Positions 21,712 to 33,124 of a DNA stretch of 64,000 bases are shown in pieces; the stretch's first letter is position 1; each line of letters starts with the position of its first letter. The translations under genes were made by a program, and so were the position numbers. The notes beneath the pieces were generated by a model that was given only the letters and a program-made list of their open reading frames with translations, had not been told where the DNA came from and did no database searches. Location: contig NKYR01000018.1 of the NCBI GenBank assembly GCA_003184365.1, forward strand, positions 186,001 to 250,000. Direction: 5' to 3'. The stretch is from Evernia prunastri (Eukaryota; Ascomycota; Lecanoromycetes; Lecanorales; Parmeliaceae).

Positions 21712-23608
21712 TCACAATTTCGTGACCAGCTTTCCCGCCCCAACGACCCCAGCAGCAAGCAGCTGCACCACCACACCCATGAACCAAAACAACACTTCGA
21801 AAGCCCAGTACAATAATTTGAGCACGGCCCTCGTCGTCTTCGGCAAACTCTCGTCGTCCGTCGAGAAGATTTGCCTCGGTAGCTGATGCTTCCTTCCTGC
21901 CGTCTTGGGTTCCTGGTGCGGTGGCAGGAACTGCAATTCGATATCCTGCCCGTATGCCGAGGCGGAGTGCAGGGAGCGGTTCGACTTCATCGACTTGTTG
22001 GATCGGAACACCGAGAAGCGGGATGCGGATCTTTTCTTGCGGAGGGTCGAGCGGGGCGAGTTGTGTGCCAGCGTCGGCGGGGGTGGGTAGAGCGGGTGGT
22101 CCGGGGAGGTCGAGATGGGCCGGGGTGGGGATGGGCTTGGGGTGGCGCAGGAGCGGTGGAGGTGGAGGAGGAGCGCGAGGAGGGTCGACATGAGGGTATC
22201 GAGGATGTAGAGGGATGGGAGAGCTGTTATGGCCGGTGTGTGGAGGGTCAAGGCCAGTGATTGGAGGGAGAGCGTGAGGAGAGGGGTGTTGGTTTCTGGG
22301 GCGAAGATTGTGATTTTCTGCGGGTTCGAAGGGTTGGGTATGATCTCAATGGGGAGGGCTGTAGCCGCGGAGTCGAGCAAGGTCGGATGCATGAGGCAGT
22401 GCTTATTGCTGTCGCTGTCCCACAGCAGCATGCTTGCTTCCTGTTCTTGAGCCCTGCTGATGGCTTCGGCTTGCAAGTCAGCGCTCGCCTTGCGGTCGAG
22501 CTTGTGAGCGACCGCTACATTCGAGGAGTGGTCGAGGGCCATCAGGCCGGCTAATTTGGGGAAGATGCAGGCCACCAGGGGATCTGTTGCTGTGGGCTTC
22601 TGGAGGGTTGAAGTGGTGATTTGGATGGTGGGGTTGTGGTTCCCGGGGTGGGTGCGTGAGACTGTGATGTTGGACTGGGAGGCTTCAAGGGTATAGATAG
22701 GGTCGGAGGTCGAGGCGTTGAAGGTGATTATTTCTCGGCCGACGCTCAGGTCATCGCTGTCCACGTCTCAGCAAGCGTTCAAGATACAGCTAGAACGGAT
22801 CCACTCACCAGCTAAGCTCCAGCATGTACATATCAGCGACTTCTTCGGAGGCTGTCTGCCCATTCGCAATGTCCCATAGATCCAGAAGTTCTTCAGGGCT
22901 GGAGAGCATTGTTTCGTGTTCGCCTTTATCTGAAATTTGGAATGGTAATTCTTTGATGTTTGCAGCTTCCTGTCTTTCTCTCTCTATTTGTAGGTACGCA
23001 GAACTCGGACGGCTGTTTGCTTGCTGTGAGTATGCAGGGGGACGATAGGACGAGCTCCCTGCCACAGCCATAGCACTTGCTAATCCAGGCACCCTTTCTA
23101 TATCAGGTCGATATTGCTGTTGCGTAAGAGGTATATTAGGGTCATAGCGAGGGAACATTGAGCGCATTACGGGCGTAGCGCCGCTGTTGTTGCGGACAAG
23201 TAATGGTGTGTTCGTACTGGAGGGTGGCAGTGGTACTTCAGCAGGCGAAGCGGCTCGACTGCTTGTAGAGAACCGTGTAGCAGGACTCAGCGGTGTAGCA
23301 GGTCGTTGATCATCGGCGATGAATGCCCTGGGAGGTATGGCAAGAGGCGGCGGTTGTGGTTTCTGCCTTGGAGCTGGTATTGCTATGTCCTGCGTCTCCT
23401 GGATGACGGAAGGAGGTGCAGGAGGAGGAGGAGGGGGCGCCTCTGTAATTTGTATGATGAAGCCATTTGTCTTGCCCGAGGGGTGGAGCATGTCGAATTC
23501 GGGCAAGCCCGCTGTCGGCTTTCTGATATATCTTGTGCTCCCTTTGTGCGTTGGGCGCCTCAACGACGACATTGTCGGAAACATTTCTAGAGCCCTTTCC
23601 GAAGCCAT
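21712..23608 (-). CDS. Proline-rich protein with C-terminal hydrophobic tail
   Basis: Two exons on the minus strand, 22809..23608 and 21712..22756, give 614 aa. The start MASERALEMFPTMSS was preferred over an in-frame ATG 27 codons upstream because that extension is a hydrophobic, uncharacteristic run. The acceptor at 22757 was chosen because the nearer AG would create a stop. The N-terminal half has a conserved-looking FDMLHPSGKTNGFIIQ block, a poly-Pro run and low complexity. The middle part (YMLELSCDDLSVGREIITF on) looks folded. A Ser/Arg/Lys region follows and the last 35 residues are strongly hydrophobic (VLKLLYWAFEVLFWFMGVVV), like a tail anchor. Fungal homologues are, as I recall, sometimes labelled 'acetylserotonin methyltransferase-like', but no methyltransferase motif is visible. 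Function unknown. Confidence 0.82.
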
Positions 23609-24549
23609 TTGGGAAGATTGGATGAGTATTAGTTGGGCAGCGACAGAATGCAAAGTCAAGGAATTGGTAAGAGAGAAAGCAACAAGCAAGAGAAGAGCTT
23701 ATACGAGACCAAACAATGAGCGATACAACAATAAACGTAGCGAGAAGGAGACGCAACGACGACTCTGCTGGTGCTCAGGATGCCTGCGTCGCAGAGCGCA
23801 GGCTTCAAACAAGGAGACAGACAATCTACACAGATCCCACCGAAACATATACCCCTCGGGCCTCTCTGCGGGCCATGCCCACCGTAGGTAGAAAGGATCA
23901 TCTTCAGGGCGCCAAAAGGCATGATACTGCTCCAATGTTCCTGGGTTTGCCAAGGAAGCAGGAGCTATAATTGCATCTCACGGTTCGCAATGTTGGAGCT
24001 GACTGGATGTTTTGTTCGAGCTAATGCAGGTGCCTCGGCGGCGTCGGCGCGTATTTTAGGAGACAGCTAACGGTCTCACCGCTCATTGGCTGGGGTGACG
24101 ACAGGGGGGGTTTGCTCTCGACAGAGTTGAGGTTTGAGCCGTTGACGAAGCATGAGTGTTGTTCGAGGTCGTCTTGTCTTTGACGGCGAGTAGAACGTGG
24201 GTATGCTACATACATCCATACATACTGACCCTTTGATGCACGCCAAGGCGCAAACATCCCAAATCATGTGGATGATGCTCAAACATAAGACCAACAGCGA
24301 CATGCTATGATAGTCATTTGTTTGTCCGTCCACAAGCGTATCATCTAATTTTAAGAGCAACAAGATGAGAATAGAAGACGTTGCAATGGGGATACAATCA
24401 TATGGTTTGTGACGTTAGATGGAAATATGCTGCCAGCCAAGGGAAAACTATGATATCTAACAAAATGGCTCCCAGATCCAACCATTTCCCTGCGCGATCA
24501 CGCTGTGTCGAAACCACCCTGCTGAATATCAATTCCTCTTGGATATCGC
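23609..24549. other. Intergenic with overlapping short frames
   Basis: Between 23699 and 23970 frames of 84-88 codons are open on both strands. None has a motif, and at most one could be real. The remainder up to the CHZ gene holds nothing recognisable. Confidence 0.45.
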
Positions 24550-24950
24550 TCAGCGAGTTGACGATGTTCCATCATCCGCTCCAGGCAACCCTTCTTCATC
24601 TCCAGGTTCAGCGTATCCTCCACTGGGCTTCGATCCTCGTGTGCGTCCACCAATGATGTTGCTCTGATCAATTGCATCACTGTCATCCTTGGCTGCGATG
24701 GAATCAGTAACAGGCCTGCCCAAAGAACAGCGTGAGGAACGGTTGGGGGAGGAGGTGTCATACCCAAAGTCTCATCGGAGTCGGCAGTAGCAGGATCAAT
24801 GGGATCGGACACGGGCGCCTCATCACTCTGGACGGGAATGTGGTGCTGGCCAGTGCGGCTCTTGTAGTCATTGTCCACCGAGTCTCCACTGGGGACGTCA
24901 CCGCCGGTCACGTCGTTCTGTTGCTCATACTGGTCGTCGGCGGAAGACAT
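24550..24950 (-). CDS. Small acidic CHZ-motif (histone chaperone-like) protein
   Basis: Two exons on the minus strand, 24764..24950 and 24550..24692, with a 71-bp intron, give 109 aa. Reading on without splicing would give an unrelated hydrophobic tail. The spliced frame restores DDSDAIDQSNIIGGRTRGSK (about residues 65-84), which matches the CHZ motif pattern (ID.SNII..RTRG) of the Chz1 histone H2A.Z/H2B chaperone. The N-terminal part is acidic, with QSDEAPVSDPIDPATADSDE. The protein is small, very acidic and probably disordered. It would act in the nucleus as a histone chaperone; whether it is the Chz1 orthologue is inference. Confidence 0.85.
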
Positions 24951-25106
24951 AGATGCGATTGTTTCGAAAGCGAGGTGATAAGAATTGGGTTTGCGTCGAG
25001 GTTTGTCGAGAAAATGAGGAGTAGGAATTTTGAAAACACTTCAAGTTCTGGAATAGACACCTTTCTTGTACTGATTCTCATTGACCATATTTCCAAGGAA
25101 GCATTT

Positions 25107-25316
25107 CTGCCACTGACGACATGGCGAGTCGAATAGTCTTCGAGTCATGAAATCATCATGACCATCTACCCCTATACATTACCCCTGACCCAAGTCGCAG
25201 CTCGAAGATAGCGGTTTCGCTTGTTCCTGACTGTCGGTGGGCTAAAAACGCGTCGGGCTCCTGTCAAACATGGTTCGCCGAATATCGATTTGCTCAATCC
25301 CGGACCTTAGCGGATG
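25107..25316. repeat. Diverged direct repeat, copy A
   Basis: Starts with CTGCCACTGACGACATGGCG. Similar blocks recur in the same order in copy B: TTCCTGAC (25224 versus 25478) and AATATCG followed by a T-rich stretch and TTAG (25281 versus 25543). Offsets shift between 277, 254 and 262 bp, so small indels separate the copies. Confidence 0.65.
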
Positions 25317-25383
25317 ACAGGAGCGAATTGTATGCTGTTCTGATGTATCATCAATTGTGGAGACACAAACCACGTTTGCCAAA

Positions 25384-25580
25384 CTGCCACTGACGACATG
25401 TCGAGCTAAGATGATGATATCATCAAACCAAACATCCTTGCTCAAATCTCGATTTTCGGTATAGCATCCAACAATGTTTCCTGACTATCGACGTGCTAAA
25501 TGGCATGAGGAGTCTGTCAAGCTGTCATTGACTGTATATTGCAATATCGGTTTACTTAGCATGGGTTTTAGTGGGTGGGG
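25384..25580. repeat. Diverged direct repeat, copy B
   Basis: Begins CTGCCACTGACGACATGTCG, with 21 of the first 22 bases identical to copy A, and diverges further on. Several differences are transitions. Confidence 0.65.
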
Positions 25581-25993
25581 AATTGGCGAAGAGTATCTCA
25601 TCTTGGATTTTTGACTTTCTGTTCATCGTAGCTGTGACGAGAGTGTATCAAAGTCAGGCTTGCCATCCCTGCAAGGCCTCAGCACACGTTTCTGGTGCAC
25701 ACATCCTGAAACGCTAAATCCAAGGAATCTCACAGGTATAACCTACATGTGCCGGTAGTGTAGTGTAGTACAGGGCATGGTGAAGGAAGTCATGATCGCA
25801 CATGGCAAAAGAGTCAAGCTAAAGCTCATTTCAAGGCCGTTAATTGAGGCCAATTTGAAGCTACCTCTCAGCTGATCGTCTGTAAAGACAGTGTGCTAAT
25901 GGGCCCTGATGCCAGCCGGTCATTCCATGATCCGTTCTGCAAATCCTGCAAGATGCCTAGTCACGACCGTTCTTCTTGCTCTCCATCTGTCCC

Positions 25994-26287
25994 TCAAGAT
26001 GAAGATCCGCCCTTCCTTCCGGCCTCCTTGGCCGCCTCACTGCCCTTCTCAAAAGATCCGCTCGAGGCCTGACCGCCCATGGACGCAATGTCCTTCTGTA
26101 GCAATGGTCATCATCAACGCTGACAATAGCTCATGGGTTGAGTTGAGGGAATTACCTGCTTCTCAGGATCCATGCTTGCGAATCCGCCCTCATGGCTGGA
26201 CTGGCCACCTTTCTTGGCGATCTCAGAGACCTCTTCAGTAGGGCGGTTGGCGAAGTTCCCAGGGTTGGTGTTACCGGTTGAAGACAT
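25994..26287 (-). CDS. Conidiation-specific protein 10 (con-10) family, KGG-repeat protein
   Basis: Two exons on the minus strand, 26156..26287 and 25994..26095, with a 60-bp intron, give 77 aa. The start MSSTGNTNPGNFANRPTEEV matches the con-10 family. It is followed by KGG-type repeats: EIAKKGGQSSHEGGFASMDP, then KDIASMGGQASSGSFEKGSE and AAKEAGRKGG. These small, hydrophilic, glycine-rich proteins accumulate in conidia and under starvation or desiccation; the related bacterial GsiB protein is a stress protein. The promoter side (26288 on) is G/A-rich. Family assignment is firm; timing of expression is inferred from the family. Confidence 0.94.
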
Positions 26288-29200
26288 GTTTGTATTCGTG
26301 GGAGGTAAGTGTATTGGTATTGGATTGATTTTTTGAAGGATGAAAGGGTTGTTGTACTGTAGTAGGCTGAGGAGAGGTAGGAAGGGATGTGGTTGTGATG
26401 AAGAGAAATGAAGGTGTGAAATTGTGAGTGATCTTATACCTGGTGCTGTTGACGTAATGCCATGTACTGACGTAGAGTAGAGTAATATTGCAGGCAACAC
26501 GGAATTACGGACTTAGAGGTCATGCTGAAATGCGGAAGTGGATAGCGGTGTGAGGGAGAAGTGACATGGCAAACCGGAACTCCACCCATGCTTGTTGTCT
26601 AAATCCCGTGCCCTTGGACCGCACTGACCTTTATCTCATCACTCACCTATATAGTGACATACCTTTGAGCGCTTGAGCGTCGCGCCAGGCTGTTCCGGGT
26701 GCTAGCTCAAAAAGAGATGCAGACAACCGCAGCGCGAATTCTTTCTAGAAGCAGATCACTACAGGGGTAAGCTGTTAGCATGACTCATTTGATATGTCTT
26801 TCTGTGACCCAGTCTCAATGATAGATAGTAAAGGGATTTCGAGTGTCCCCCTAAAGCACTTTCAACGCCTGTCATTCGTCCATGCACATAGCATATCCTT
26901 CCTTGGAAGCAACTCCAGTCAAAAGCGGACCTCTACGGCCCCAGCTCATCCTCCCTCTCAAGACCCGATCCATTGCATGTTAAGAATGCAAATAAGCGTC
27001 TGTCATGCCGGTGCCTCCGCTCCCTCCGTTACAACAGGCAATGCCGTCCCTCTTTCCCAAATAATCAGTCAAAGCTGTCAATTCCACAGAAAGTGGGAAA
27101 AGGACAGTCCCTTACAAGGTCAGGCGGCTTCTCGGCATTATTGGTATTGCTGCCTAGGTAGACTGATATCTTCCTGCTAGAGCTAGCAAAGCATTAGCGG
27201 ACGCATCTCTTCCCAAGCTAGGTACGCTCGTACCTAAAGGCCCTGCCTACCTTGCTCGATGCTGTGGCAAGGTGAGTGCCATTCCTCAGTCTGGATCTGC
27301 ACTAAGAAGATGAGTCACAAGTTGGCGCCAGGCAGTTGAGACCGTTGAGTAGAAAATCGTGTCCGTTCCGTCTCATCCAGAGCGTCGGCAAAGTGATATA
27401 CGGAGACAGTCGATAATCTAGTTCAAGAATCTCATCAATCAGTCTTTCATTAAGGAGCGTAGTTCAGACCTTGCCGCATCGACTAATTTAAAGATGTAGA
27501 ACAAAACTGGTAGGTACAAGCTTGTTCGTAGGTTACTGCAATTGCAATCATTGTCATATCCATCCATGATATCCAGAATACTCTAAGTAGGTAATACACG
27601 TCCCCTCCTTCCTCTCCCTTTACAGAGCCTTGGAAGAGCAACGTAGGTATATCGGGAGCAATGGTCTCAAGAAGAGAAGGAGAAGAAGATTCGAAGTAGG
27701 CATTAGCGCTACGTGCAACTTTATCTCTGCACTAGCGTAAAATAATCAGAACCTTGGCCCCGGTTGGGATTACTTGGACAGTGACGGAATTTTACAGTCG
27801 ACTTTCGCGGGCCATTGCCCATGCCTGAAGGGTTACCTGAACAACGCACAGCGCGCTTGGAACCACGAGAGCTGCTTTGATTTGTACGTGACGTGACCCG
27901 ACATATCGGAGCCCATGCCCCTATCAGACCCAAAAGAGGTCCCCAATTTCAGTCTATGCGCTCCCGATAACCGACTTCACTTCAGGGGTTAACGTAAGGA
28001 AGGTATCTTCCACTCTTCCAAAGTGGATTTTAGCAGCCCCAGCCCTCTTCCTTTCTGTTATTTTCACCATACGTTTCCAGCGTAACTCAGAAGCCAACAA
28101 TTCCAACGCTTCTTATATCCAATTGGACAATAGTCGTGGCCCCTACACACTATCGTTCTCAATCACTCCCTCCCTCTTTTGATTCCGCGGTAAAAGGATC
28201 CCGCATCGCAAAGTCGCCGCGGCGCAGCATAGGAACGCACTACCACTCAAGTCGAAGAACCCTCGCTCTCTGGGTATCATAGTATAGGATATGAGTGGGT
28301 GGACAGTGTCTGGCTCTCTAGCCCCGGATGCCCTTGGAGCAGAAAATGCTTGTGGGAATATTTACAAAGGGAGTTCGGTAATAATTTCGTGGTGGATCCG
28401 ATTTGGATTGACGCTGGTGCCTATAAAAACCTGTATGTCTCGATTTCGAACTTGGGAGAAGGTGGTATAAAGCTGACAGTGAGCGAATACTGGGGTGCGT
28501 ACGTTATGAACCACTCGCTGCAGCGTCAAGCCCTGACAACTATTGAAAGTTGTAGCGGACGGTAGGCGGTAAGCTACTGTCTTCGACTGGCAGCAAAGGG
28601 AGCAAACTTCGAGGTGAACTCGAAGTTAATTCTGGGTACGTTGTAAAAATCCCCTGCAGGCCCACGAACTAATTTGACTTCGATAGAATACCTACAAAGT
28701 CGAGTGATGACAATGCGAGGCTTTTGACCAAGCTTGTCAATATAGAATATTCTTCTTGATATCATAAATCTAGAGTCGTTGAAATGTTAAAATTCGACTA
28801 TCAATAAGGAATCTGTATCCTACCTGCATCTGGCCCTCCATGCTTATGACCTTGAATTATGAATGCATATCGGGTTGCTAAAAGGACTCCCTTCATAGCC
28901 ACATCGATACCTTGAAGATACTTAACGAGTCTTACAGGACAAAAGCGTGTCCTCGTCCGTTCAAATTTCCGGTCCGAGGTACATTTCCTTTGCCATCGAC
29001 CTCCAGCACTTTTGGTGTCCACCTCCGTACCGAGTTCCAATCTACATACGGTAGAACCAGGCTATTGCCCCTCATAGTCAATCCTTGCTGTAATCACACT
29101 ACATTTCCCAAGATGGGGCAGGGTTGCTACAATACGAGCACTGGACAGGACTTTGGATGCAGATATCTATAATTACAAAATTATTAGAGTTGGTTTTAGA

Positions 29201-30100
29201 AAAGACTTTAACCGAATCCATTGGGACTGAAGATGGCTACACCTCCATTCTTCTTGTCTTCCCAAGGAACAGAAATGTTCAAAAAAGGACCGAAGTACGT
29301 TGAAGTACGAACGTAAAATTCGGTCACTCTCCAGAAATTTTCTGGGTGCTCAGGTCGAAGGCCGTGTTTGTCCCAGAAAGAACTGTCCGCTCCCTCAACG
29401 TTGTCTCGTTGCCTGGACTCTTGGAGCTAATGATACAATTAGGCTGTGGTGTTGGGCAGCCGCGCTGACGTTCTGGAACGGTTCGAAGACATGGCGATCT
29501 TCACATGGCAAAGTCTAGACAGTTCGGCTGAACCAGCAAACCCTGACCGAGTTGGCCGCTGGTCAAGGTATTTCAACCTGTGGATTTAGACTACTAATGA
29601 CTAATGATCAACAGGGGATACTGGCTTGCGAGGGCATTTAGCTTACGTCCTCTTTCTCTATACGGATAGCCGCTGATTAGCTCGTAGCCATGCTGACACG
29701 TCCGACGTCTTATCCATTTCGAACCTGCCATCTGAAAGCATTGTTGGTGCTGATGTATAGTCGGTAGGCCTTGTCGTACGCATACATCATCTTTTGAACC
29801 TCGAAGTTGAAGAAAAGAATTTCAAGGAGTCCAAAATGTATCTGGAGACATCGCTCGAGGAAGCTCCAAGACGGCAGCATGGGATAGGGACCCTGCAGAA
29901 CGTGATGGAGGATCTGGAGGCAGAGAGGAGGGAAGGGAAGGGAAAAGGAGCAGGAGCACGAGCACGAGCACGAGGTTAAATGAAAGGGAACGGAGAAGGA
30001 GACCGGGACGGAGACGGATGATAGCAATGACGATGACGATAGAATGGCGGATTAGGTCTAGTATTCTTCACTGTAAACATTATGATTATGGATCACGCGG
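26288..30100. other. 3.8 kb without a supported gene
   Basis: The longest gene-free stretch in the window. Frames are short and lack motifs. A minus-strand piece at about 28801-28925 (VAMKGVLLATRYAF) resembles the central helix of short-chain dehydrogenases but is surrounded by stops. A purine-rich tract lies at 27665-27695. No tRNA was found. Confidence 0.5.
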
Positions 30101-33100
30101 CTATGTATCTACAGCATCCCCGTCCTGCACAGTTTTTACCCTCCCCGGCTGCGGAAACGACCCTGGTATCTCACCATTGATCTCGAATTCCGACAAGCCA
30201 AATTTCTTATACATACCGACGCCCCACTCGAGGATCCTCTGATCCGCGTCACCGAGCAGGAACCTCTCGTCGGGGTCGACGGCGTTTTGACCGTCCCGCT
30301 TCTGGGGCGTTGCCGTGTTCGACTTCTGGGTCTTGATCAATTCCTCCTTCATGGCCGCGTGGAGAGCCCGCCTGGTTTCCAAGATGGGTCGCAGGATGTT
30401 GCGGAGCATGTAGAGCGTGGGGGTCACGACCCTTTCGCGAACTCCGAGAGACGAACGGGCTTGCTGTTCTCGCTTCAGGATGTTGGGCTCACGGCACCAT
30501 TGATTCCACAGGTCCTTGCCTGCGGCACTTCCGTAGAGATCGACGATGGTCTCCAGAATGATGTTGAACGCATTGGGCGTGATGTCAGCGCTAGCATGCG
30601 CTCGAAGGTCTTCTCCAGCAGGTCTAGTAGTAATCTTGCTCAAGCTCCCGGGTAGCGTTTGAAAAATCCGACCAAGCTGATTGGCCATCTTCGTTTGAGA
30701 CAAGTCGGGTATCAGCAGCGAGGGATCAGCCTTGGTGTTATATTTGCCATTGACCAAGTTCTGTACGAGGGTGAGCGCTCGTGGAATCGAGTCAGCGGAG
30801 GTATCGCCTGACGGTTCGTGTTCCAATTGCAAGATGGCTTTCGCAATCGCAGTAGCATCGCTAGGTTTCCACGCCATGTCTGGAGCATGTTTCAGGTACC
30901 GTAACAATTCTTCGACATCGGTCCATCTTCCTAAGACAACCTGGAAACGTAACAGAGCATGAACAGCCGGCTCCGAAAGGGGGGTCTCCAATTCGTTGAG
31001 GACCTTTTTGAGTAGACGGTTATCTCCTGTTGCTGTTCCGAATCGCAGAAGCGCTAGTTGCAGGTTTTGATCCGAGTAGAGAGCAGGATCCATCAGGCCC
31101 CCGTCGATGTCTTCATTCTGAAGAAGCCAATTCCCCAAGTCGAACATCCTGCTCTTTGTGATAAGGTCTATGAAAGGTATTAGAACCCTCAGTGGGATCC
31201 GAGGAGGCTCTGTAAGTGCCTTAGGGTCCTGTTTGTCTCCAATGAGGTCTGACACATCCTCGCCTCTTTCAATTCTTCCCTTCAGTTCCTCCGCAAACGA
31301 CAGAACTTTTCTTTCACGCTGCGTGTCAATGGCGCTTTGGATCTTCCTTAACGTCTGAAGGCTTCCCTGCAGATTTCCGTCGATCGAGAAACGGCGAAGG
31401 TTTCTATAGCGTAAGCCTAGAACAGCCGCAGGATCGTCAATCTCGTGGACCTGAGGTGGAATTTTAGTGCCAGAATTGGCCATCACTTGCTGAGGGTCGG
31501 TGTTCTTCAAGTCTAGAAATCTATGGAGTGTTTTGGGCTGCTCTTTGACATTCACACAAGATTCAACAACCCGTAGGATGGCAGCGTCCATGAAATTACT
31601 ATCAAGTTCCGTATGATTGCGTTCGAGTAGGCTTTTACACGCAACGAAACTCCGTCGAAGCTCTCCTGTGGTCATATCTAGGCCTCCGGTAGTAGCTTGG
31701 GGCTCGTTGAGCAAGCCATCCATCAGAGCCAACACAACTTCCCGACTGATTGTGCGGGTACCCATTTCAACATGGGAGTTCGTGCCAGTGGCAATTCCAA
31801 TACCGCCTACCTGGTTCAAGCGGGTTTTGTCAATCTCTAATCTCAAGATGGATGTCCAGTCAAGCTTTGGTGCTTTCATCTTACAGATCTCCGGCCAGCT
31901 GATTGTCGACCATCGTGTATCCTTGGATGCCGTTCGTCTTTCGATTTCGATGATTATCCTGGCTCCTTCACTGACCCAGCCACCTTCTACGCATGCCCAT
32001 AGGACGAGATCTAGCCACAACTCGGGCCCAAATTCGCGGATTTTTGGCTGCACACTGGCCTTGGGCAGCTCATATCCTTGAGACATAGCCTTTGTGATCG
32101 TCTCTTCCCACTGAAGTCCCCATTCAATATCCGACAATGTGCTCATGATACGGCGTGATAGCAGATGCAATGTTGGTGGGCGTTGGAGGACAGTCGGATC
32201 TGCTGGGGGAGCATAGTTGTAAATTGAGTCAGGAAATGCATTGATGCGATGTAAATGGCCTAAAATTTGAAAGACATGAGACATGATAATACTATAGCTA
32301 GGATCCTCCGCTGGACGATCTGCTGCCTGTAGGATCATTATGCCCAGACTGTCCCAGATTTGTCCAAGGCTCTTGCGACCTAGAATGTGATGATCGCGCC
32401 AACCATCTACCTTAGAAGGCGAAATATATTGGTCAAGAGAACCGCGGCCACACCAATTATTGTGCTCCGGTAACTCATCCAAGGGCTGAGGCATTTCGGC
32501 ATGTATTGCATTGTGTGTAACCTCATCCAGACTTTGATCAACTGTTCGCCACGGCAGTGGTGGCAGCTGGTCCGACCTCCTCTCAATCTCTCTATAAATT
32601 GGGTATTTTTCCATCATGGCCTTGACCAGCCAAATCACCACTTCCCACCGTTCTTGGTATACGCCAATGTAGCTCAACAGATCCGCTTTGCAGTATGATC
32701 TTGCCATAAACAAAACCTCTGGCAAAGTTTGAATAGGTCGTAGGACTTCATCCTGGATAATTTCCTCCGCAAGATTGTCGCCCCCGAGACGTAGCTTCTG
32801 AGGCAGGTATGATTCGATGGCTGTGGCCCATTCCGCGGGTTTTAGTCGGCGCTGCGAGGATACAAGACCCTCTACTTCAAGCGGTAGGCCACGCTTGCTA
32901 TAGAAGTGACTATCATCACGGCTCTCGGTCGAATACTGAGATGCGGCAAGGGAGGCGTGGCTTCGAGAGACTTGATACTTCAGCGGCTGCGTCCACTTGG
33001 GAGGCGTGCATTCCTGACGAACTGCTGGAACTAAAAAGGCCGGTACGATTGCAGATGTTATTCTGGAACTAGGACCGCTGAAAGCGTGCACGAATCCTTT

Positions 33101-33124
33101 CAGTGCAGGCGAGGCTCTTGCCAT
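30101..33124 (-). CDS. CIA84-like mitochondrial complex I assembly / PPR-type protein
   Basis: A single uninterrupted exon of 1007 aa. The N-terminus (MARASPALKGFVHAF, many Ser/Arg, no acidic residues for the first 37 positions) is a plausible mitochondrial presequence. The body is all-helical with repeated helix pairs such as LLRFQVVLGRWTDVEELLRY and NAFNIILETIVDLYGSAAGK, the layout of pentatricopeptide-like repeats. In my reading it fits the fungal family annotated as complex I intermediate-associated protein 84, a matrix PPR protein needed to assemble the membrane arm of NADH dehydrogenase. The assignment rests on length, localisation signal and overall pattern rather than on a single diagnostic motif. 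It is divergent from the PARP-zinc-finger gene, 490 bp away. Confidence 0.8.
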   Translation of the reverse strand: MARASPALKGFVHAFSGPSSRITSAIVPAFLVPAVRQECTPPKWTQPLKYQVSRSHASLAASQYSTESRDDSHFYSKRGLPLEVEGLVSSQRRLKPAEWATAIESYLPQKLRLGGDNLAEEIIQDEVLRPIQTLPEVLFMARSYCKADLLSYIGVYQERWEVVIWLVKAMMEKYPIYREIERRSDQLPPLPWRTVDQSLDEVTHNAIHAEMPQPLDELPEHNNWCGRGSLDQYISPSKVDGWRDHHILGRKSLGQIWDSLGIMILQAADRPAEDPSYSIIMSHVFQILGHLHRINAFPDSIYNYAPPADPTVLQRPPTLHLLSRRIMSTLSDIEWGLQWEETITKAMSQGYELPKASVQPKIREFGPELWLDLVLWACVEGGWVSEGARIIIEIERRTASKDTRWSTISWPEICKMKAPKLDWTSILRLEIDKTRLNQVGGIGIATGTNSHVEMGTRTISREVVLALMDGLLNEPQATTGGLDMTTGELRRSFVACKSLLERNHTELDSNFMDAAILRVVESCVNVKEQPKTLHRFLDLKNTDPQQVMANSGTKIPPQVHEIDDPAAVLGLRYRNLRRFSIDGNLQGSLQTLRKIQSAIDTQRERKVLSFAEELKGRIERGEDVSDLIGDKQDPKALTEPPRIPLRVLIPFIDLITKSRMFDLGNWLLQNEDIDGGLMDPALYSDQNLQLALLRFGTATGDNRLLKKVLNELETPLSEPAVHALLRFQVVLGRWTDVEELLRYLKHAPDMAWKPSDATAIAKAILQLEHEPSGDTSADSIPRALTLVQNLVNGKYNTKADPSLLIPDLSQTKMANQLGRIFQTLPGSLSKITTRPAGEDLRAHASADITPNAFNIILETIVDLYGSAAGKDLWNQWCREPNILKREQQARSSLGVRERVVTPTLYMLRNILRPILETRRALHAAMKEELIKTQKSNTATPQKRDGQNAVDPDERFLLGDADQRILEWGVGMYKKFGLSEFEINGEIPGSFPQPGRVKTVQDGDAVDT

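Larger units (their letters stand above)
24951..25993. other. Intergenic carrying a diverged direct duplication
   Basis: No gene seen. Two diverged copies of an approximately 200-210 bp segment occupy about 25107-25316 and 25384-25580 (listed separately). Confidence 0.55.

Noticed and set aside
23699..23970. Small genes on either strand upstream of the proline-rich protein
   Set aside because: Frames of 84-88 codons are open on both strands with no motif, no clear splice extension and no way to choose between them.
29710..30027. Ser/Cys-rich 105-codon frame
   Set aside because: It is the reverse of an Arg/Glu/Gly low-complexity purine tract; no support on either strand.
24550..30100. A secondary-metabolite or defence gene cluster
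   Set aside because: No polyketide synthase, NRPS, terpene synthase, transporter, NLR-like or transposase signature is present anywhere in the window.
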